A DNA stretch of 64,000 bases from Caenimonas soli (GCF_013155545.1 NZ_JABJVV010000002.1:248001-312000), one strand, 5' to 3'. Numbered from the stretch's first letter, positions 37,240 to 47,700 are shown. Translations and numbers: made by a program. Notes: generated from the sequence alone by a model not told the origin.

Positions 37240-37429
37240 TGTGAGGCAAACTCATAAATCTCGAGATGCCTTGATTGCCGTGCTGCGCCGGCGTTCTGCC
37301 GGATTCGTGATGTGGTTCAGATCTGCGCTCTTAGCCGAACGACCGATATATCGCCGCATCGCCCAAAGCGCATTCCCACGGCAGGTTCAACTAACCCAAG
37401 AGCTTCCGCATGGTCCTCAGACGCAGGCC

Positions 37430-37540
37430 AACAAGGAGCTGCTTCCCTCCGCCCAGTTCACTCAAGTGGCGAACGCCGGCCACTTCATCGCCCTGGAAAG
37501 GCCCGATGTGCCGGCCCGCCTGCTGAACGAGAACGCGTGA
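37430..37540 (+). pseudogene. remnant of alpha/beta hydrolase C-terminus
   Basis: About 37 codons, NKELLPSAQFTQVANAGHF followed by IALERPDVPARLLNENA, match the extreme C-terminal end of alpha/beta hydrolases, including the catalytic-histidine segment NAGHF and the family phrase ALERPD. Everything upstream in frame (to GTG 37241) is unrelated, so the rest of the gene has been lost, probably by a deletion or insertion-linked rearrangement. It ends at TGA 37538-37540. Confidence 0.65.
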
Positions 37541-37642
37541 TCGCGCCGAAGTCGCAATCACTTGATCCAATCGATAGGTCTACCCTAGAAAAAGTGTTTG
37601 ACGGAAGCTGAGTTAGGAATCCGCCGGCCTTGCCTCATGGCG

Positions 37643-38647
37643 TCAGTTCTTTGCTCGTGCCGGAGGAGTTTTGCGCTTTCGTCCGGCGGGCCCTGGCATT
37701 TCGGGCCGCAAACGCACGCGGACAGCCGTCGCCTTGCGCAGGAACTCACCCAAGCGAATTGCTGCATCGCCCATGCCAGCCCTGGGCTGCAGGATGCCGA
37801 TCGGCTCGATGTGCACGGCGTCGCCTACTCGCAGTTCCACGAGCTCGCCTTCGTCCAGCAGCGGTCGTGCCAGGTTCAGTGGTATCAAGGCAAGCAAATG
37901 CCGCAGCAGGCGCCACAGCATGTTGAGCGACCTCGTCACCACCGGATAGGTGCGTGCCGGCTGCGGGAAGTTGCGTGCAAGGTCGTCGAAGCGCTGCCGC
38001 GCCGCAACGCCCGCCGGCAACACAAGCCAAGTGGCCTTTGCGATGTCCGACCATTTCAGCGAACGGGCGCCGGCCAATGGATGGTCTGCCCGACACAGGA
38101 TCACGTACCGGTCATCGCGCAGCGGATGAAACTCCCATCCTTCCGGGAGCACGGGCGGCCGGCGGCAGACGACCAGGTCCACCTCGCCGCGCGCAATGGC
38201 CAGCAGCTGGTCCTGCCCCTCTGCCTCCGTCAGGTGAACCTGGACGCCGGGATATTGATCACTGAATTCTGGGAGCGTGTCGACCAGCAATCCGTTCGTT
38301 GCAGCCCCGGAGGCGAGCACGCGGACAACCCCTTGGCCGTGCTGGTGGCGCGCGCTGACGATCTCCGCGCCGTCGGCTACTCCCATCATCAGCTGGCGAG
38401 CCACTGGCAACAAGTCGGCACAGGCGGGCGTCGGCCGCACGCCGCGCGCGTGACGCTCGAACAGGCGCACCTCCAGCAACTCCTCCAAGTAGGCGAGTGT
38501 CTGGGAAACCGAAGATTGCGTCATGCCGATCGCATCCGCCGTGCGCTGCACGCTGCCGAGTTCAGCCAATGCCAGGATCACCTGCACGTGGCGGAACTTG
38601 CCGCGGGCGAGCAGCCGGTTCAGGAAGACGGTGGCGCTGTGCGGCAA
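37643..38647 (-). CDS. LysR family transcriptional regulator
   Basis: A 334-residue LysR protein: helix-turn-helix GSVQRTADAIGMTQSSVSQT (31-50), effector domain from about 95 and an unusual basic, Pro-rich tail (about 315-334) likely dispensable. The start appears to be TTG 38647; an in-frame stop lies about 45 bases further upstream and no ATG or GTG is available in between. It is divergent from the Bug receptor gene at 38737; a 12-bp palindrome lies between them at 38677-38688, suggesting that the regulator controls uptake and the following hydrolase. Confidence 0.9.
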   Translation of the reverse strand: MPHSATVFLNRLLARGKFRHVQVILALAELGSVQRTADAIGMTQSSVSQTLAYLEELLEVRLFERHARGVRPTPACADLLPVARQLMMGVADGAEIVSARHQHGQGVVRVLASGAATNGLLVDTLPEFSDQYPGVQVHLTEAEGQDQLLAIARGEVDLVVCRRPPVLPEGWEFHPLRDDRYVILCRADHPLAGARSLKWSDIAKATWLVLPAGVAARQRFDDLARNFPQPARTYPVVTRSLNMLWRLLRHLLALIPLNLARPLLDEGELVELRVGDAVHIEPIGILQPRAGMGDAAIRLGEFLRKATAVRVRLRPEMPGPAGRKRKTPPARAKN

Positions 38648-38676
38648 GGTATCGGGAAGTCTAATGGATAACCCGG

Positions 38677-38688
38677 CGAATTAATTCG
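38677..38688. promoter_or_regulatory. CGAATTAATTCG palindrome between LysR and Bug genes
   Basis: A perfect 12-bp palindrome in the 89-base gap between the divergent LysR (start 38647) and Bug receptor (start 38737) genes. It is the only clear dyad in this gap and is A/T-rich at its centre, suitable for a LysR site. Its role is inferred from position. Confidence 0.5.
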
Positions 38689-38736
38689 ACGGCGATGGGT
38701 GCGTCGGCCGAAGATGCGGACAAACAAGGAGACAAC

Positions 38737-39711
38737 GTGAAAATGCTCTTGCGCTTCGCAGCTGCCGTGGCGGCCGGCTTCCTGGCCACGTCCGTCGTCC
38801 ATTCCCAGCCCGCCGACTGGCCCGCTCGTCCGATCCGCATCATCGTCCCGGCGCCGGCAGGTGGTCCCTACGACCAGGTTATCCGCCCGGTTGCCCAGCA
38901 CATGTCTACGGCACTGAAGATTCCCGTGGTCGTCGAAAACCAGCCGAGTGCCGGAAATATCGTCGGTACGCAAGCCGGCGCCGCTGCCACACCAGACGGT
39001 TACACGCTCACGATGACGGGCATGCTCAACACGATCGTGCAGGGCATGTACGAGAACGTGCCTTTCGACATCGTGAAGGACTTCGAACACATCGGCGAGA
39101 TCGGCCGGGCTGCGCAGTGGCTGGTCGTGCGCAGCGACGCTGGCATCAATACCTTCGACGATCTCCTGCAGCGCGCCAAGCGAGAACCAGGCAAGATCGA
39201 CTACGCCAGTTCCGGCGCCGGCAGCACCGGACACCTGGTGATGGAACAGCTGCAGCGCGCCGCCGGCATCCAACTTACGCACGTGCCCTACAAAGGCGGT
39301 GCCCCGGCACTGCAGGACGTGTTGGCCGGCGTGGTGTCAGTGATCGTGATTCCACCCAATGCGGCGCTCAGCCACGTGCAGGGCGGCAAGCTCAAGGTGC
39401 TGGCAGTCAGCAGTCCCGAACGCAGTACCGCGGTGCCCAACGTGCCTACGTTCGCGGAGCTGGGGCATAAGCAGCTCACCGTCAGTTCCTGGGTCGGGGT
39501 CTCCGCACCGAAAGGAACGCCCGCGCCGATCGTACGCAAGCTGCATGCGGCTTTGCAGGTCGCCATCAACGAACCAGCAGTGGTCAAACTGCTGGAGTTC
39601 CAGGGCATGACGCCCGCCGCGTCCACGCAGGAGCAGTACGCGCAGTTGGTGCGCGCCGACACGGAGCGCTGGGGCCAGCTGGTGCGAAGCCTGAACATCA
39701 AGGCAAACTGA
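38737..39711 (+). CDS. Bug/TctC-type solute-binding protein
   Basis: A 324-residue Bug receptor with Sec signal peptide (hydrophobic about 5-20, SVVHSQPA cleavage). Mature part: RPIRIIVPAPAGGPYD, ENQPSAGNIVG, HVPYKGGAPAL and TAVPNVPTFAELG. GTG 38737 is chosen because AAGGAG lies 5 bases upstream, while ATG 38743 would give 11 bases. It is divergent from a LysR regulator and followed after 2 bases by an alpha/beta hydrolase, which probably acts on the imported ester or lactone. Confidence 0.92.
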   Translation: MKMLLRFAAAVAAGFLATSVVHSQPADWPARPIRIIVPAPAGGPYDQVIRPVAQHMSTALKIPVVVENQPSAGNIVGTQAGAAATPDGYTLTMTGMLNTIVQGMYENVPFDIVKDFEHIGEIGRAAQWLVVRSDAGINTFDDLLQRAKREPGKIDYASSGAGSTGHLVMEQLQRAAGIQLTHVPYKGGAPALQDVLAGVVSVIVIPPNAALSHVQGGKLKVLAVSSPERSTAVPNVPTFAELGHKQLTVSSWVGVSAPKGTPAPIVRKLHAALQVAINEPAVVKLLEFQGMTPAASTQEQYAQLVRADTERWGQLVRSLNIKAN

Positions 39712-39713
39712 TC

Positions 39714-40517
39714 GTGCCTTTCGTCCAAGCCGGCGGGCGCCGCATCTACTACGAGCGCCAGGGTACGGGCCCGGCCGTTCTGTTCCTGCATGGCGCCGGT
39801 TCCAACGGCGCTACCTGGTGGCAGCAGCTGCCCGCCTTCGGCGCACGCCACACCTGCATCACCATGGACATCCGCTGCTTCGGCCGCTCGGTGGCGCCGG
39901 TGCAGGAGTTCGCGTTGGACAACTTCGTCGCGGATGCGATCGCCATTCTCGATCGGGAGGAAGTGGAGCGAGCCGTGCTCGTCGGCCAATCGCTAGGGGG
40001 TTTTATCGGGCTGAGGCTATCCCTGAGTCATCCCGACCGCGTTGCCGCTTTCGCTGCCTGCGACAGCTCGCTCGGCATCGACCACCCCGTGTTGCTCGAC
40101 ATCTTTGCCAATCGGCGGATCACGCAGCGCGCCGTCAACGTGGAGCAGCGTTCTCTCGGCCGCTGGTTCCTGGAGAACCATCCGGAGAAGGCGCAGTTGT
40201 ACGCCCAGATCAACCACTTCAATCCGAGCGCACATTCGATTCCCAGCGCCGAATGGGGCGAGGCGCTCGCTGCGCTGCTGCAGCCGGGCAACCTGCTTCC
40301 TGTGCGCGCACTGAGCGGACTCGCCTGCCCGACGCTGCTGTTGGTGGGTAGTGAAGATCCGATTGTGCCGGTGGCCGTCATGCGCGAAGTGGCGGAGTTG
40401 GTTGAGGGCAGCGAGCTCGCCGTGATCGACGAAGCCGGGCATTCCGCGTATTTCGAGAAGCCGCACGCAGTCAATCGGCACCTGCTGGACTTCATTGCGC
40501 GACGCGCTCGCTATTGA
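39714..40517 (+). CDS. alpha/beta hydrolase
   Basis: A 267-residue hydrolase. Nucleophile S93 lies in VGQSLGGF, the oxyanion turn is FLHGAGSNG (24-32), an acid is in VGSEDPIVPV and the histidine in DEAGHSAYFEKP. It resembles enol-lactone and small-ester hydrolases; cytoplasmic. The GTG start at 39714 lies 2 bases after the Bug receptor stop, so they are cotranscribed. The remnant at 37430-37540 comes from a similar enzyme. Substrate unknown, but probably the compound bound by the receptor. Confidence 0.9.
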   Translation: MPFVQAGGRRIYYERQGTGPAVLFLHGAGSNGATWWQQLPAFGARHTCITMDIRCFGRSVAPVQEFALDNFVADAIAILDREEVERAVLVGQSLGGFIGLRLSLSHPDRVAAFAACDSSLGIDHPVLLDIFANRRITQRAVNVEQRSLGRWFLENHPEKAQLYAQINHFNPSAHSIPSAEWGEALAALLQPGNLLPVRALSGLACPTLLLVGSEDPIVPVAVMREVAELVEGSELAVIDEAGHSAYFEKPHAVNRHLLDFIARRARY

Positions 40518-40587
40518 GAGACCAGAACTAGCACCGAACCGTCACGCGCTGGACACATCCGCATCCCCTAACCCTCCAGGAGACTTC

Positions 40588-42801
40588 ATGTTTTACAACC
40601 GCCTGATGCCTATTGCGTGCGCGGCAGCGATCACCGCGCTCCTACCCGCGTGCGGGGGAAGCAATGATGCGCCACCCGCAACCGTCAAGGTTCTCTCTTC
40701 GCGTGCTTCGCTCGCCACCGGAGGGAGCGCCTTGGTGGAAATCCCCCTCCCCGGAAACTTGTCCACGGACCAGGTCAAGGTGCTGCGTAACGGCGTGGAC
40801 GTGACAAGCTCGTTCAGCGCCAGGGACGCACACACCCTCATCGGTGTTGTCGAAGGCCTCACCGATGGCAACAATGAAGTCCAGGCTGTGAATGGATCTG
40901 GGGGAGGCGCTGTGGCGTTGGGCACCATCAAGAGTTCCCCGATCACGGGGCCCCTGTTCGCCGGCCCCCACCAGAGGCCCTGGATCTGCGAGACCGAGGC
41001 TTCCGGTCTGGGGGCGCCGACGTCGTCGACCGTGTGCACCGGCACGTCGCGCGTCGAGTGGTTTTATAGGACCACGGCGGGAACGTTCGCGCCGCTCACC
41101 CAGCTCAGCCAACCGTACCCCAGCGATCTGGCAAAGACCACGACGATCGAGGGAAAATCGGTCAACTACATCGTGCGCGTCGAGTCCGGAACCATCAACG
41201 AGTCCATCTTCCGCATTGCCATCATCGACGATCCCGCCAAACCGATTTCCAAGCCGTGGTCGCCCAACGGCACCAAGCCCGGTGCGGGCTGGAATGGAAA
41301 GCTGATGTACCAGTACGTGGGCGGTGCGGGCCCTGGCTATCGGTCCGGTTCGAACAGCGCGTCAGGGGCACTACAGGCGCAGGACAGCATTCGCTCAAGC
41401 GACGACGCGTTGAACATGGGTTTCGCCGTCGCGACAGGAACTCGTAACGTGTTCGGGACCGGCCAGGACGATGTGCTTTCCGCCGAGACGACGGCCATGA
41501 TCAAGGAACACTTCATCAAGAACTACGGCCTGCCGAAGTTCACGATTGGCCTCGGTTCTTCGGGTGGATCGATGCAGTTGCATCTCATCGCCCAGAACTA
41601 CCCTGGTCTGCTCGACGGGATCATCCCAGTTCGAACTTACCCCGATCAAGTGTCGGTCGTTTCGGACGTCCTTGACTGCAATGTGCTGGCCAACTACTTC
41701 ATCACGACGGCTGCGGGAAGCTGGCCCGTGAGCAAGATCTCCAAGGTCGATGGCTATCCGGTCTCGGCTGACAACTCGACGACCTGTCTGGGCTTGTGGC
41801 AGAACTTCGCCAACGTCTGGCAGAACCCGTCCAACAGCCAGTTCGGGGCTTCGGTGCCGGCCGCGATGCGGTACAACGCCACCACCAATCCGATGGGAGC
41901 ACGGGGCGACTACTGGTCGGGCAATGTGAACAGCTTCGGCGTGAACCCGGCCAATGGATTCGCACGCTCCGCATACGACAATGTCGGCGTGCAATACGGG
42001 CTGAGCGCGCTGAACAGTGGCGCGATTTCGACTACGGAATTCCTTGACCTTAACGAGAAAGTCGGCGGCCTCGACATCGACGGCAAAATCACGACTTCGC
42101 GTTCGGCAGGCGACCTGCAGGCGATTGCCAATGCATACAAGTCAGGCCGGCTCAATTCCGCCGCGAATCTGACGCTGCCAATGATCGACTACCGCAACTA
42201 TGTAGACGACCAGAAGAACATTCACACCCGGCACCGGACGTTTGCAAAGATCGAGCGCATGCTGAAGACGAACGGTACCAGGGACAACATGGTCGCGTGG
42301 ACGGTCACTGGCACGCCTGCCCCCGGCACCAACCTGATCCGGCAGAGCTTGACGGCAATGAACGAGTGGCTGGACCGGCTTTCCGGAGACCCGGCCAACT
42401 TGGCGCTCGATCCCGGCAGCCGCGAATACCTGAACCGAGTCATCGCAGCGAAACCAGCGCCCGCCAGGGACGCTTGCTGGGATTCCGCGGGAACGAAGTT
42501 CGAAGAGGCTGCCACTCTGGATCCGGCGGCCGCATGCAATCGTCTTTTTCCGATCCACGCGGACCCACGGATCGTGGCCGGCGGCCCGCGCGCGGGCGAC
42601 ATTCTCAAGTGCCAACTGAAGCCCGTCGCGACCGCAGGCTACAACGTCACGTTTACCCCATCCGAGTTGGCTCGCTTGAATGCCATCTTCCCGAGCGGGG
42701 TGTGCGATTGGTCGAAGCCAGGCGTGAACCAGAGCCTTCCCGACGGCGTGTGGCTGAGCTTTGGGCAGGTCCCCGGGACGTGGACGGTTTTGGGTCGCTG
42801 A
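40588..42801 (+). CDS. DUF6351-like lipoprotein, probable outer-membrane or periplasmic hydrolase
   Basis: A 737-residue protein with a lipobox LPAC (lipidated C22) at the end of a short signal peptide, so it is membrane-anchored outside the cytoplasm. A beta-rich N-terminal domain (about 30-220) precedes an alpha/beta-hydrolase-like core with GLGSSGGSMQ, where S325 is the probable nucleophile, and a downstream histidine region (NIHTRHRT). I recall the family as DUF6351, without a defined substrate. AGGAG precedes ATG 40588. It follows the cytoplasmic hydrolase by 70 bases; extracellular cleavage of an ester or oligomer to feed the Bug receptor is an inference. Confidence 0.8.
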   Translation: MFYNRLMPIACAAAITALLPACGGSNDAPPATVKVLSSRASLATGGSALVEIPLPGNLSTDQVKVLRNGVDVTSSFSARDAHTLIGVVEGLTDGNNEVQAVNGSGGGAVALGTIKSSPITGPLFAGPHQRPWICETEASGLGAPTSSTVCTGTSRVEWFYRTTAGTFAPLTQLSQPYPSDLAKTTTIEGKSVNYIVRVESGTINESIFRIAIIDDPAKPISKPWSPNGTKPGAGWNGKLMYQYVGGAGPGYRSGSNSASGALQAQDSIRSSDDALNMGFAVATGTRNVFGTGQDDVLSAETTAMIKEHFIKNYGLPKFTIGLGSSGGSMQLHLIAQNYPGLLDGIIPVRTYPDQVSVVSDVLDCNVLANYFITTAAGSWPVSKISKVDGYPVSADNSTTCLGLWQNFANVWQNPSNSQFGASVPAAMRYNATTNPMGARGDYWSGNVNSFGVNPANGFARSAYDNVGVQYGLSALNSGAISTTEFLDLNEKVGGLDIDGKITTSRSAGDLQAIANAYKSGRLNSAANLTLPMIDYRNYVDDQKNIHTRHRTFAKIERMLKTNGTRDNMVAWTVTGTPAPGTNLIRQSLTAMNEWLDRLSGDPANLALDPGSREYLNRVIAAKPAPARDACWDSAGTKFEEAATLDPAAACNRLFPIHADPRIVAGGPRAGDILKCQLKPVATAGYNVTFTPSELARLNAIFPSGVCDWSKPGVNQSLPDGVWLSFGQVPGTWTVLGR

Positions 42802-42875
42802 CGGGACGGCGCCGCGTGCCTGCTGGCGGTGCTTGACGCGACAAGAGCTTGCGCAAAGCAACTGCGGATACGCGC

Positions 42876-43559
42876 TTAGGCCGCGGTATCCGGCGCGGGC
42901 ACTGTGGAAACGCCTTGCGCTGCCGCGGCGGCTTCCTGGGATTGCAGGGCGCGGCGGTACCCCTCACGCTGCTGCAGACGTTCCCAGTACGCCTTCACTG
43001 CCGGGGTGAAGCGGGATACAAGCCCAAGATGCTGCGCCAGCAACAGCGCGTACCCAACCGAGACATCCGCGGCCGTGAAGCGACCGGCGCACAGATACTC
43101 TTGCTGGGCCAGCAGGGGCTCCAGCGTGCGCAACCGTGCCAGAAACCATTTGGAATAGTCCTCTGCAACGATTGCCAGACCCCGATCGGGCTCAAATCGC
43201 GCGTACCGCAGCGCGAGCGTCTGCGGAAACGTGAGCGTGGCTTCGCCGAAGTGGAGGTGGTTGAGGTAGGCGCCATAGTCATCTTCCGCGGGCTCGACCT
43301 GCAGCGACGTCGGGGCGCTCAATGCGCAAAGATACTGGCAGATCGCTGCCGACTCGGTCATTCGCGTGCCGCCGTTGATCATCAACGGGATGGTACCCAG
43401 TGGATTCAGGTCGAGGTATGAGCGCTCCAACACGCGGGGTGGAAACGGCAACATCCTCAGTTCATAACGCACGCCCAGTTCTTCCAGCATCCAGAGCGGA
43501 CGGAAGGAACGCGCGCTCACGCAGTGGTACAGGGTGATCACGGGCAACGGAGCGCTCAC
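42876..43559 (-). CDS. glutathione S-transferase family protein
   Basis: A 227-residue GST. The N-terminal thioredoxin fold has ITLYHCVSARSFRPLWMLEE with the glutathione-site residues, NPLGTIPLM with the cis-proline, and the MTESAAICQYL motif. The C-terminal helical domain is from about 90. The GTG start at 43559 overlaps the thiolase stop by GTGA, so translation is coupled. GSTs in catabolic operons isomerise or dehalogenate intermediates (maleylacetoacetate isomerase type), but the substrate here is unknown. The C-terminal tail is Ala-rich. Confidence 0.88.
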   Translation of the reverse strand: MSAPLPVITLYHCVSARSFRPLWMLEELGVRYELRMLPFPPRVLERSYLDLNPLGTIPLMINGGTRMTESAAICQYLCALSAPTSLQVEPAEDDYGAYLNHLHFGEATLTFPQTLALRYARFEPDRGLAIVAEDYSKWFLARLRTLEPLLAQQEYLCAGRFTAADVSVGYALLLAQHLGLVSRFTPAVKAYWERLQQREGYRRALQSQEAAAAAQGVSTVPAPDTAA

Positions 43560-44740
43560 ACGCGTTCGAAAATTGCCGCAATGCCCTGGCCACCACCGAT
43601 GCACATCGTGGCCAAGGCGTACCGCCCGCCAACGCGATGGAGTTCATGAATCGCCTTGGTGGTGATGATCGCGCCGGTCGCCCCGACAGGATGGCCGAGC
43701 GAGATACCGGACCCGTTGGGGTTCACCTTCGCGGGGTCGAACTCGAGGGACCGGCTCACGGCGCAGGCCTGGGCGGCAAACGCCTCGTTCGACTCGATCA
43801 CATCAAGATCATCCACGGTCAAGCCCGCGCGTCGCAGCGCCAGGTGAGTCGCTGGAACAGGGCCGATCCCCATGAACCTGGGATCCACGCCTGCATGCGC
43901 ATAACTCACGAGCCGGGCCAGCGGCTTCAAGCCGCCTTCCGCGATGCCCTCCTCCGTGGCGAGCACCACTGCGGCGGCGCCGTCGTTGAGCCCCGAGGCA
44001 TTGCCGGCCGTGACGGTGCCGTTCTCCTTGAACGCCGGCTTCATCTTCGCAAGTTGCTCCAGGGTCGTACCGGCGCGCACATGCTCATCGGTATCGAAAA
44101 CGACGGTTCCCTTTCGGCTCTCGAGCGCGATGGGAACGATTTGCGACTTGAACCTTCCCTCGGAGATGGCCCTGGCCGCGCGGGCCTGGCTTTCCACAGC
44201 CAACTCATCCTGCATCTGGCGCGTCACCGCAGCCCGCTCCGCAATGTTTTCAGCGGTGATGCCCATGTGGATCCGATGGAAGGGATCGTGCAGGATGCCC
44301 AGCATGTAGTCCGTGGTCTGCATGTCTCCCATGCGGCCGCCCCATCTTGCGCCCGCCATCACGTAAGGACTCCGGCTCATGGACTCCGCTCCCCCTCCCA
44401 CGGCAAGGGTTGCCTCGCCCAGCATCAGGGTGTGCGCCGCCGAGATGATGGCCTGCAAGCCCGAACCGCAAAGTCGGTTCACGTTGAACGCGGGAGTCTG
44501 CTCGGGAATGCCGGAATCCATCGCCGCCACACGTGCCAGGTAGGCATCCTTGGGGTCGGTGGGAATCACATTCCCCATGACGACGTGGCCGACTCTTGCC
44601 GGATCAACCCGGCTACGATCCAGCGCTGCCTGAACAACCGCCGTGGCCAGTTGCGTGAGCGGGACGTCTTTGAGTGACCCGCCAAAGGTGCCGATGGCCG
44701 TGCGCACCGCCGCCACAACGTACACGTCATGGTTCTTCAT
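43556..44740 (-). CDS. acetyl-CoA acetyltransferase / beta-ketothiolase
   Basis: A 394-residue thiolase. C91 in NRLCGSG is the acylated cysteine, the base histidine is in SLGHPVGATGA, and the second cysteine lies in MCIGGGQG. It overlaps the large oxidoreductase stop by ATGA, and the GST start by GTGA. The operon order is oxidoreductase, thiolase, GST. The oxidoreductase would make an acyl-CoA from a 2-oxo acid, which the thiolase could then cleave or condense. Confidence 0.93.
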   Translation of the reverse strand: MKNHDVYVVAAVRTAIGTFGGSLKDVPLTQLATAVVQAALDRSRVDPARVGHVVMGNVIPTDPKDAYLARVAAMDSGIPEQTPAFNVNRLCGSGLQAIISAAHTLMLGEATLAVGGGAESMSRSPYVMAGARWGGRMGDMQTTDYMLGILHDPFHRIHMGITAENIAERAAVTRQMQDELAVESQARAARAISEGRFKSQIVPIALESRKGTVVFDTDEHVRAGTTLEQLAKMKPAFKENGTVTAGNASGLNDGAAAVVLATEEGIAEGGLKPLARLVSYAHAGVDPRFMGIGPVPATHLALRRAGLTVDDLDVIESNEAFAAQACAVSRSLEFDPAKVNPNGSGISLGHPVGATGAIITTKAIHELHRVGGRYALATMCIGGGQGIAAIFERV

Positions 44741-47700
44741 GTCAGTGCCACTTCAGGGGTTTGCGTCGAATCAACGTCGCTGACGACAGGCTTGCTCAGT
44801 TCGCCCAGGAGGTAGGCCTCGCGGATATGCGCGGCTTTGATGTTCGCCTCTTTGACGTGTCCGTAGCCGCGCATCGTCTGCGGTAGCCGTGCAAGTTCGA
44901 GAACGGTAGCCACCTGGTCCGGCCGCGCGCTCGTGAGCGCCTGGCGCATCTGTGCGACGTAGTGCGCGATCAGTGCGCGCTCGGTTCGGCGCTCTTCGGT
45001 GTAGCCGAAAATGTCAAACGGAGTGCCACGCAGACGCTTGCCCTTCGCCAGCCAACGGAACGCGGTGGCGACCCAGGGTCCGTACGATTTCTTCAGCAGG
45101 TGGCCCTTCGCATCCCGCTTGGCTAACAGGGGCGGCGCCAGGTGGAAGTGCAGCTTGTAGTCGCCTTCGAACTCGCGTCCGATGCGGTCAAAGAATCCGC
45201 TTTCCGAGTAGAGACGAGCGACTTCGTACTCGTCTTTGTAAGCCATCAACTTGTAGAGGCTCACAGCGATCTCGCGGGCCACGCGCTCCGACCCAAAACG
45301 AGTCTTCTCGAGAGCCGCAAGCTCGCGCACGGTGTCCTCGAAGCGCTGCGCGTAGCTGCCACCCTGATATTCGGTGAGCCGTTTCCTACGGTCGGCAAGC
45401 AGCGCATCAAGGGCAAGCGCCCGCTGCGGCATCAGCATGACCTGCGCCTTGTCCAATCCAGCGGCGGCGCGCACCTTGTCCACGTCAAGCGCCGCTTGCC
45501 GTCCCCAGGAGAACGCTGCCTTGTTCATTTCCACCGCCGCGCCGTTGAGTTCGATGGCGCGCAACAGCGCTGCCTCCGATAGCGGCACCCTTCCGGATTG
45601 CCACGCGAATCCGAGCATGAAGACATTCGTGGCCACCGCATCACCCATCAATTTGGTGGCGAGCCGGGACGCGTCTACCGTTGCCGCGTTCTTCACGCCG
45701 GATTTCAGCTGCTCAAGCAACTCCTGGGGACGCGCCTGCCAATCGAGATTCTTCAGGAAGCTGCCCGTCGGCGCCACGTCCGTGTTCACCACCGCCGCCG
45801 TCCGCTCAGCGCTCGAGGCATTCATCGCCTCCTTGCCGGCGCCAACCATGAGGTCGCAAGCCAGCAGCAAGTCCGCCTGCTTCTGGCCGACACGCGCCCC
45901 GTAGAGCGCATCCGGGCGGGCCGCAAGGCGCACATGCGACATTACCGCGCCCCCTTTCTGCGCCAGGCCCGCCATGTCCATGACGATCACGCCCTTGCCT
46001 TCGATGTGCGCCGCCATGCCCAAAAGCGCACCGATCGTGACCACGCCGGTGCCGCCGACACCGGTGATCAAGACGTTATACGGCTGATCCAGTGCGGGAA
46101 TGTGCGGTTGCGGCAGGTCCGAGGGCGGTGTCGCCTTGCTCTTGGATGCTTTGCGCAGACCACCGCCCTTGACCGTGACGAAGCTCGGACAGAAGCCCTT
46201 GACGCAGGAATAGTCCTTGTTGCAGGAACTCTGGTCGATCGTCCGCTTGCGGCCGAGCGGCGTTTCGAGCGGCGTGATGGATACGCAATTCGATTGCACG
46301 CCGCAGTCGCCGCAACCTTCGCAGACTTCCTCATTGATCACAACGCGCTTCGGAGGATCCACCGCTTCCTTCTTCTTGCGGCGGCGGCGCTTCTCAGCCG
46401 CGCAGGTCTGCGCATAGACGATCACGGAAACACCGGGCGTGTCGCGCAAGCGCCGCTGCACCGCATCCAGTTCGTCGCGATGGCTGACCACTGTGCTTTC
46501 CGGCAGTCCGCCCAGCGCCTTCCACGCATCAGGATCATCGGACACCAGGTGCACATGTTTGACGCCCTCGGCTGTGACCTGCTGAACGATCTGGATTGCG
46601 CTCAATGATCCCTCGACCGGTTGACCGCCCGTCATGGCGACTGCGTCGTTCGCAAGGATTTTGTAGGTGATGTTCACGTTGGCGACGACGGCCGCGCGCA
46701 AAGCCAGCGAACCCGAATGGCTGTATGTACCGTCCCCGAGGTTCTGGAAGATGTGGCCTTCCGAGGTGAACGGCGCGTGCCCGATCCAGGCTGCCCCTTC
46801 GCCGCCCATCTGCGTGATGTTCGTGGTGCTGCGGTCCATCCACGTCGCCATGGCATGGCAACCGATGCCGGCCCCCGCGCGCGAACCCTCGGGCACCTTC
46901 GTGGATGTATTGTGCGGACAACCCGAGCAGAAGAAAGGCAACCGCTGCGGCAGCGTCGCGTCCAGGGCGGCGGCGCAGCCTGCGTCCGCCAGGACTGCGG
47001 TGGCCGACTGTGGCAATGCACCCGCACCGAGCACCTGCAGCAGCCGTTGGGCAATGACCTTGGCGATGAGCGCGGGCGAAAGCTCGCCGTTCGGGGGAAG
47101 CAGGAATCCCTTCGGCGAGCGGACCCATTCCCCCTCGCCTTCAGCCTTGCCGACCACGCGCGGGCGTTCGCCCAGGGGCGCGTTGTACAGCTGTTCCTTG
47201 ACCTGCGGCTCGATGATGCCGCGCTTCTCTTCCACGACCAGAATCTCGTCCAGGCCTTGCGCAAACTCCGCAACGCAGTTCGGTTCGAGCGGCCAGGTGA
47301 CGCCAATCTTCAGCAGGCGCACACCGAGGGACTTCGCGCCCGCTTCGTCGATGCCAAGCAGCGAGAGCGCTTCCCGCGTGTCCAGGTAGCTCTTGCCGGT
47401 CGTGACGATGCCCAGCTTTGCATTGGGGACGCTCCATTCCTGGCGGTTCAACCCGTTCAGCCGAACATACGCCAGCACCGCATGGAGCTTGTCGCGAAGC
47501 AACCGCTCTTCCTGCTCCATCAGCGGATCCGGCCATCGAATCGACAAGCCGCCCGCGGGGATCGGGTGATCGACCGGCACCTTGATCTCGATCGCCATGG
47601 GATCGATGTCGAACGACGACGTGGTCTCGATGGTTTCGCTAATCGCCTTGAAACCTATCCAGCAGCCCGAGTAGCGCGACATCGCCCAACCGTGCAAGCC

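Larger units (their letters stand above)
37133..37642. other. 510-base intergenic stretch: shared element and gene remnant
   Basis: Between the leftward threonine aldolase start and the LysR stop there is no intact gene. The left part holds the 32-bp element (37208-37239) and presumably the aldolase promoter, in an A/T-rich patch. A hydrolase C-terminal remnant occupies 37430-37540. The remainder (37541-37642) shows nothing I can assign. Confidence 0.7.

Noticed and set aside
37312-37611. 99-codon open frame overlapping the hydrolase remnant
   Set aside because: It is in another frame than the recognisable hydrolase tail and has random Ser/Arg/Pro-rich composition.
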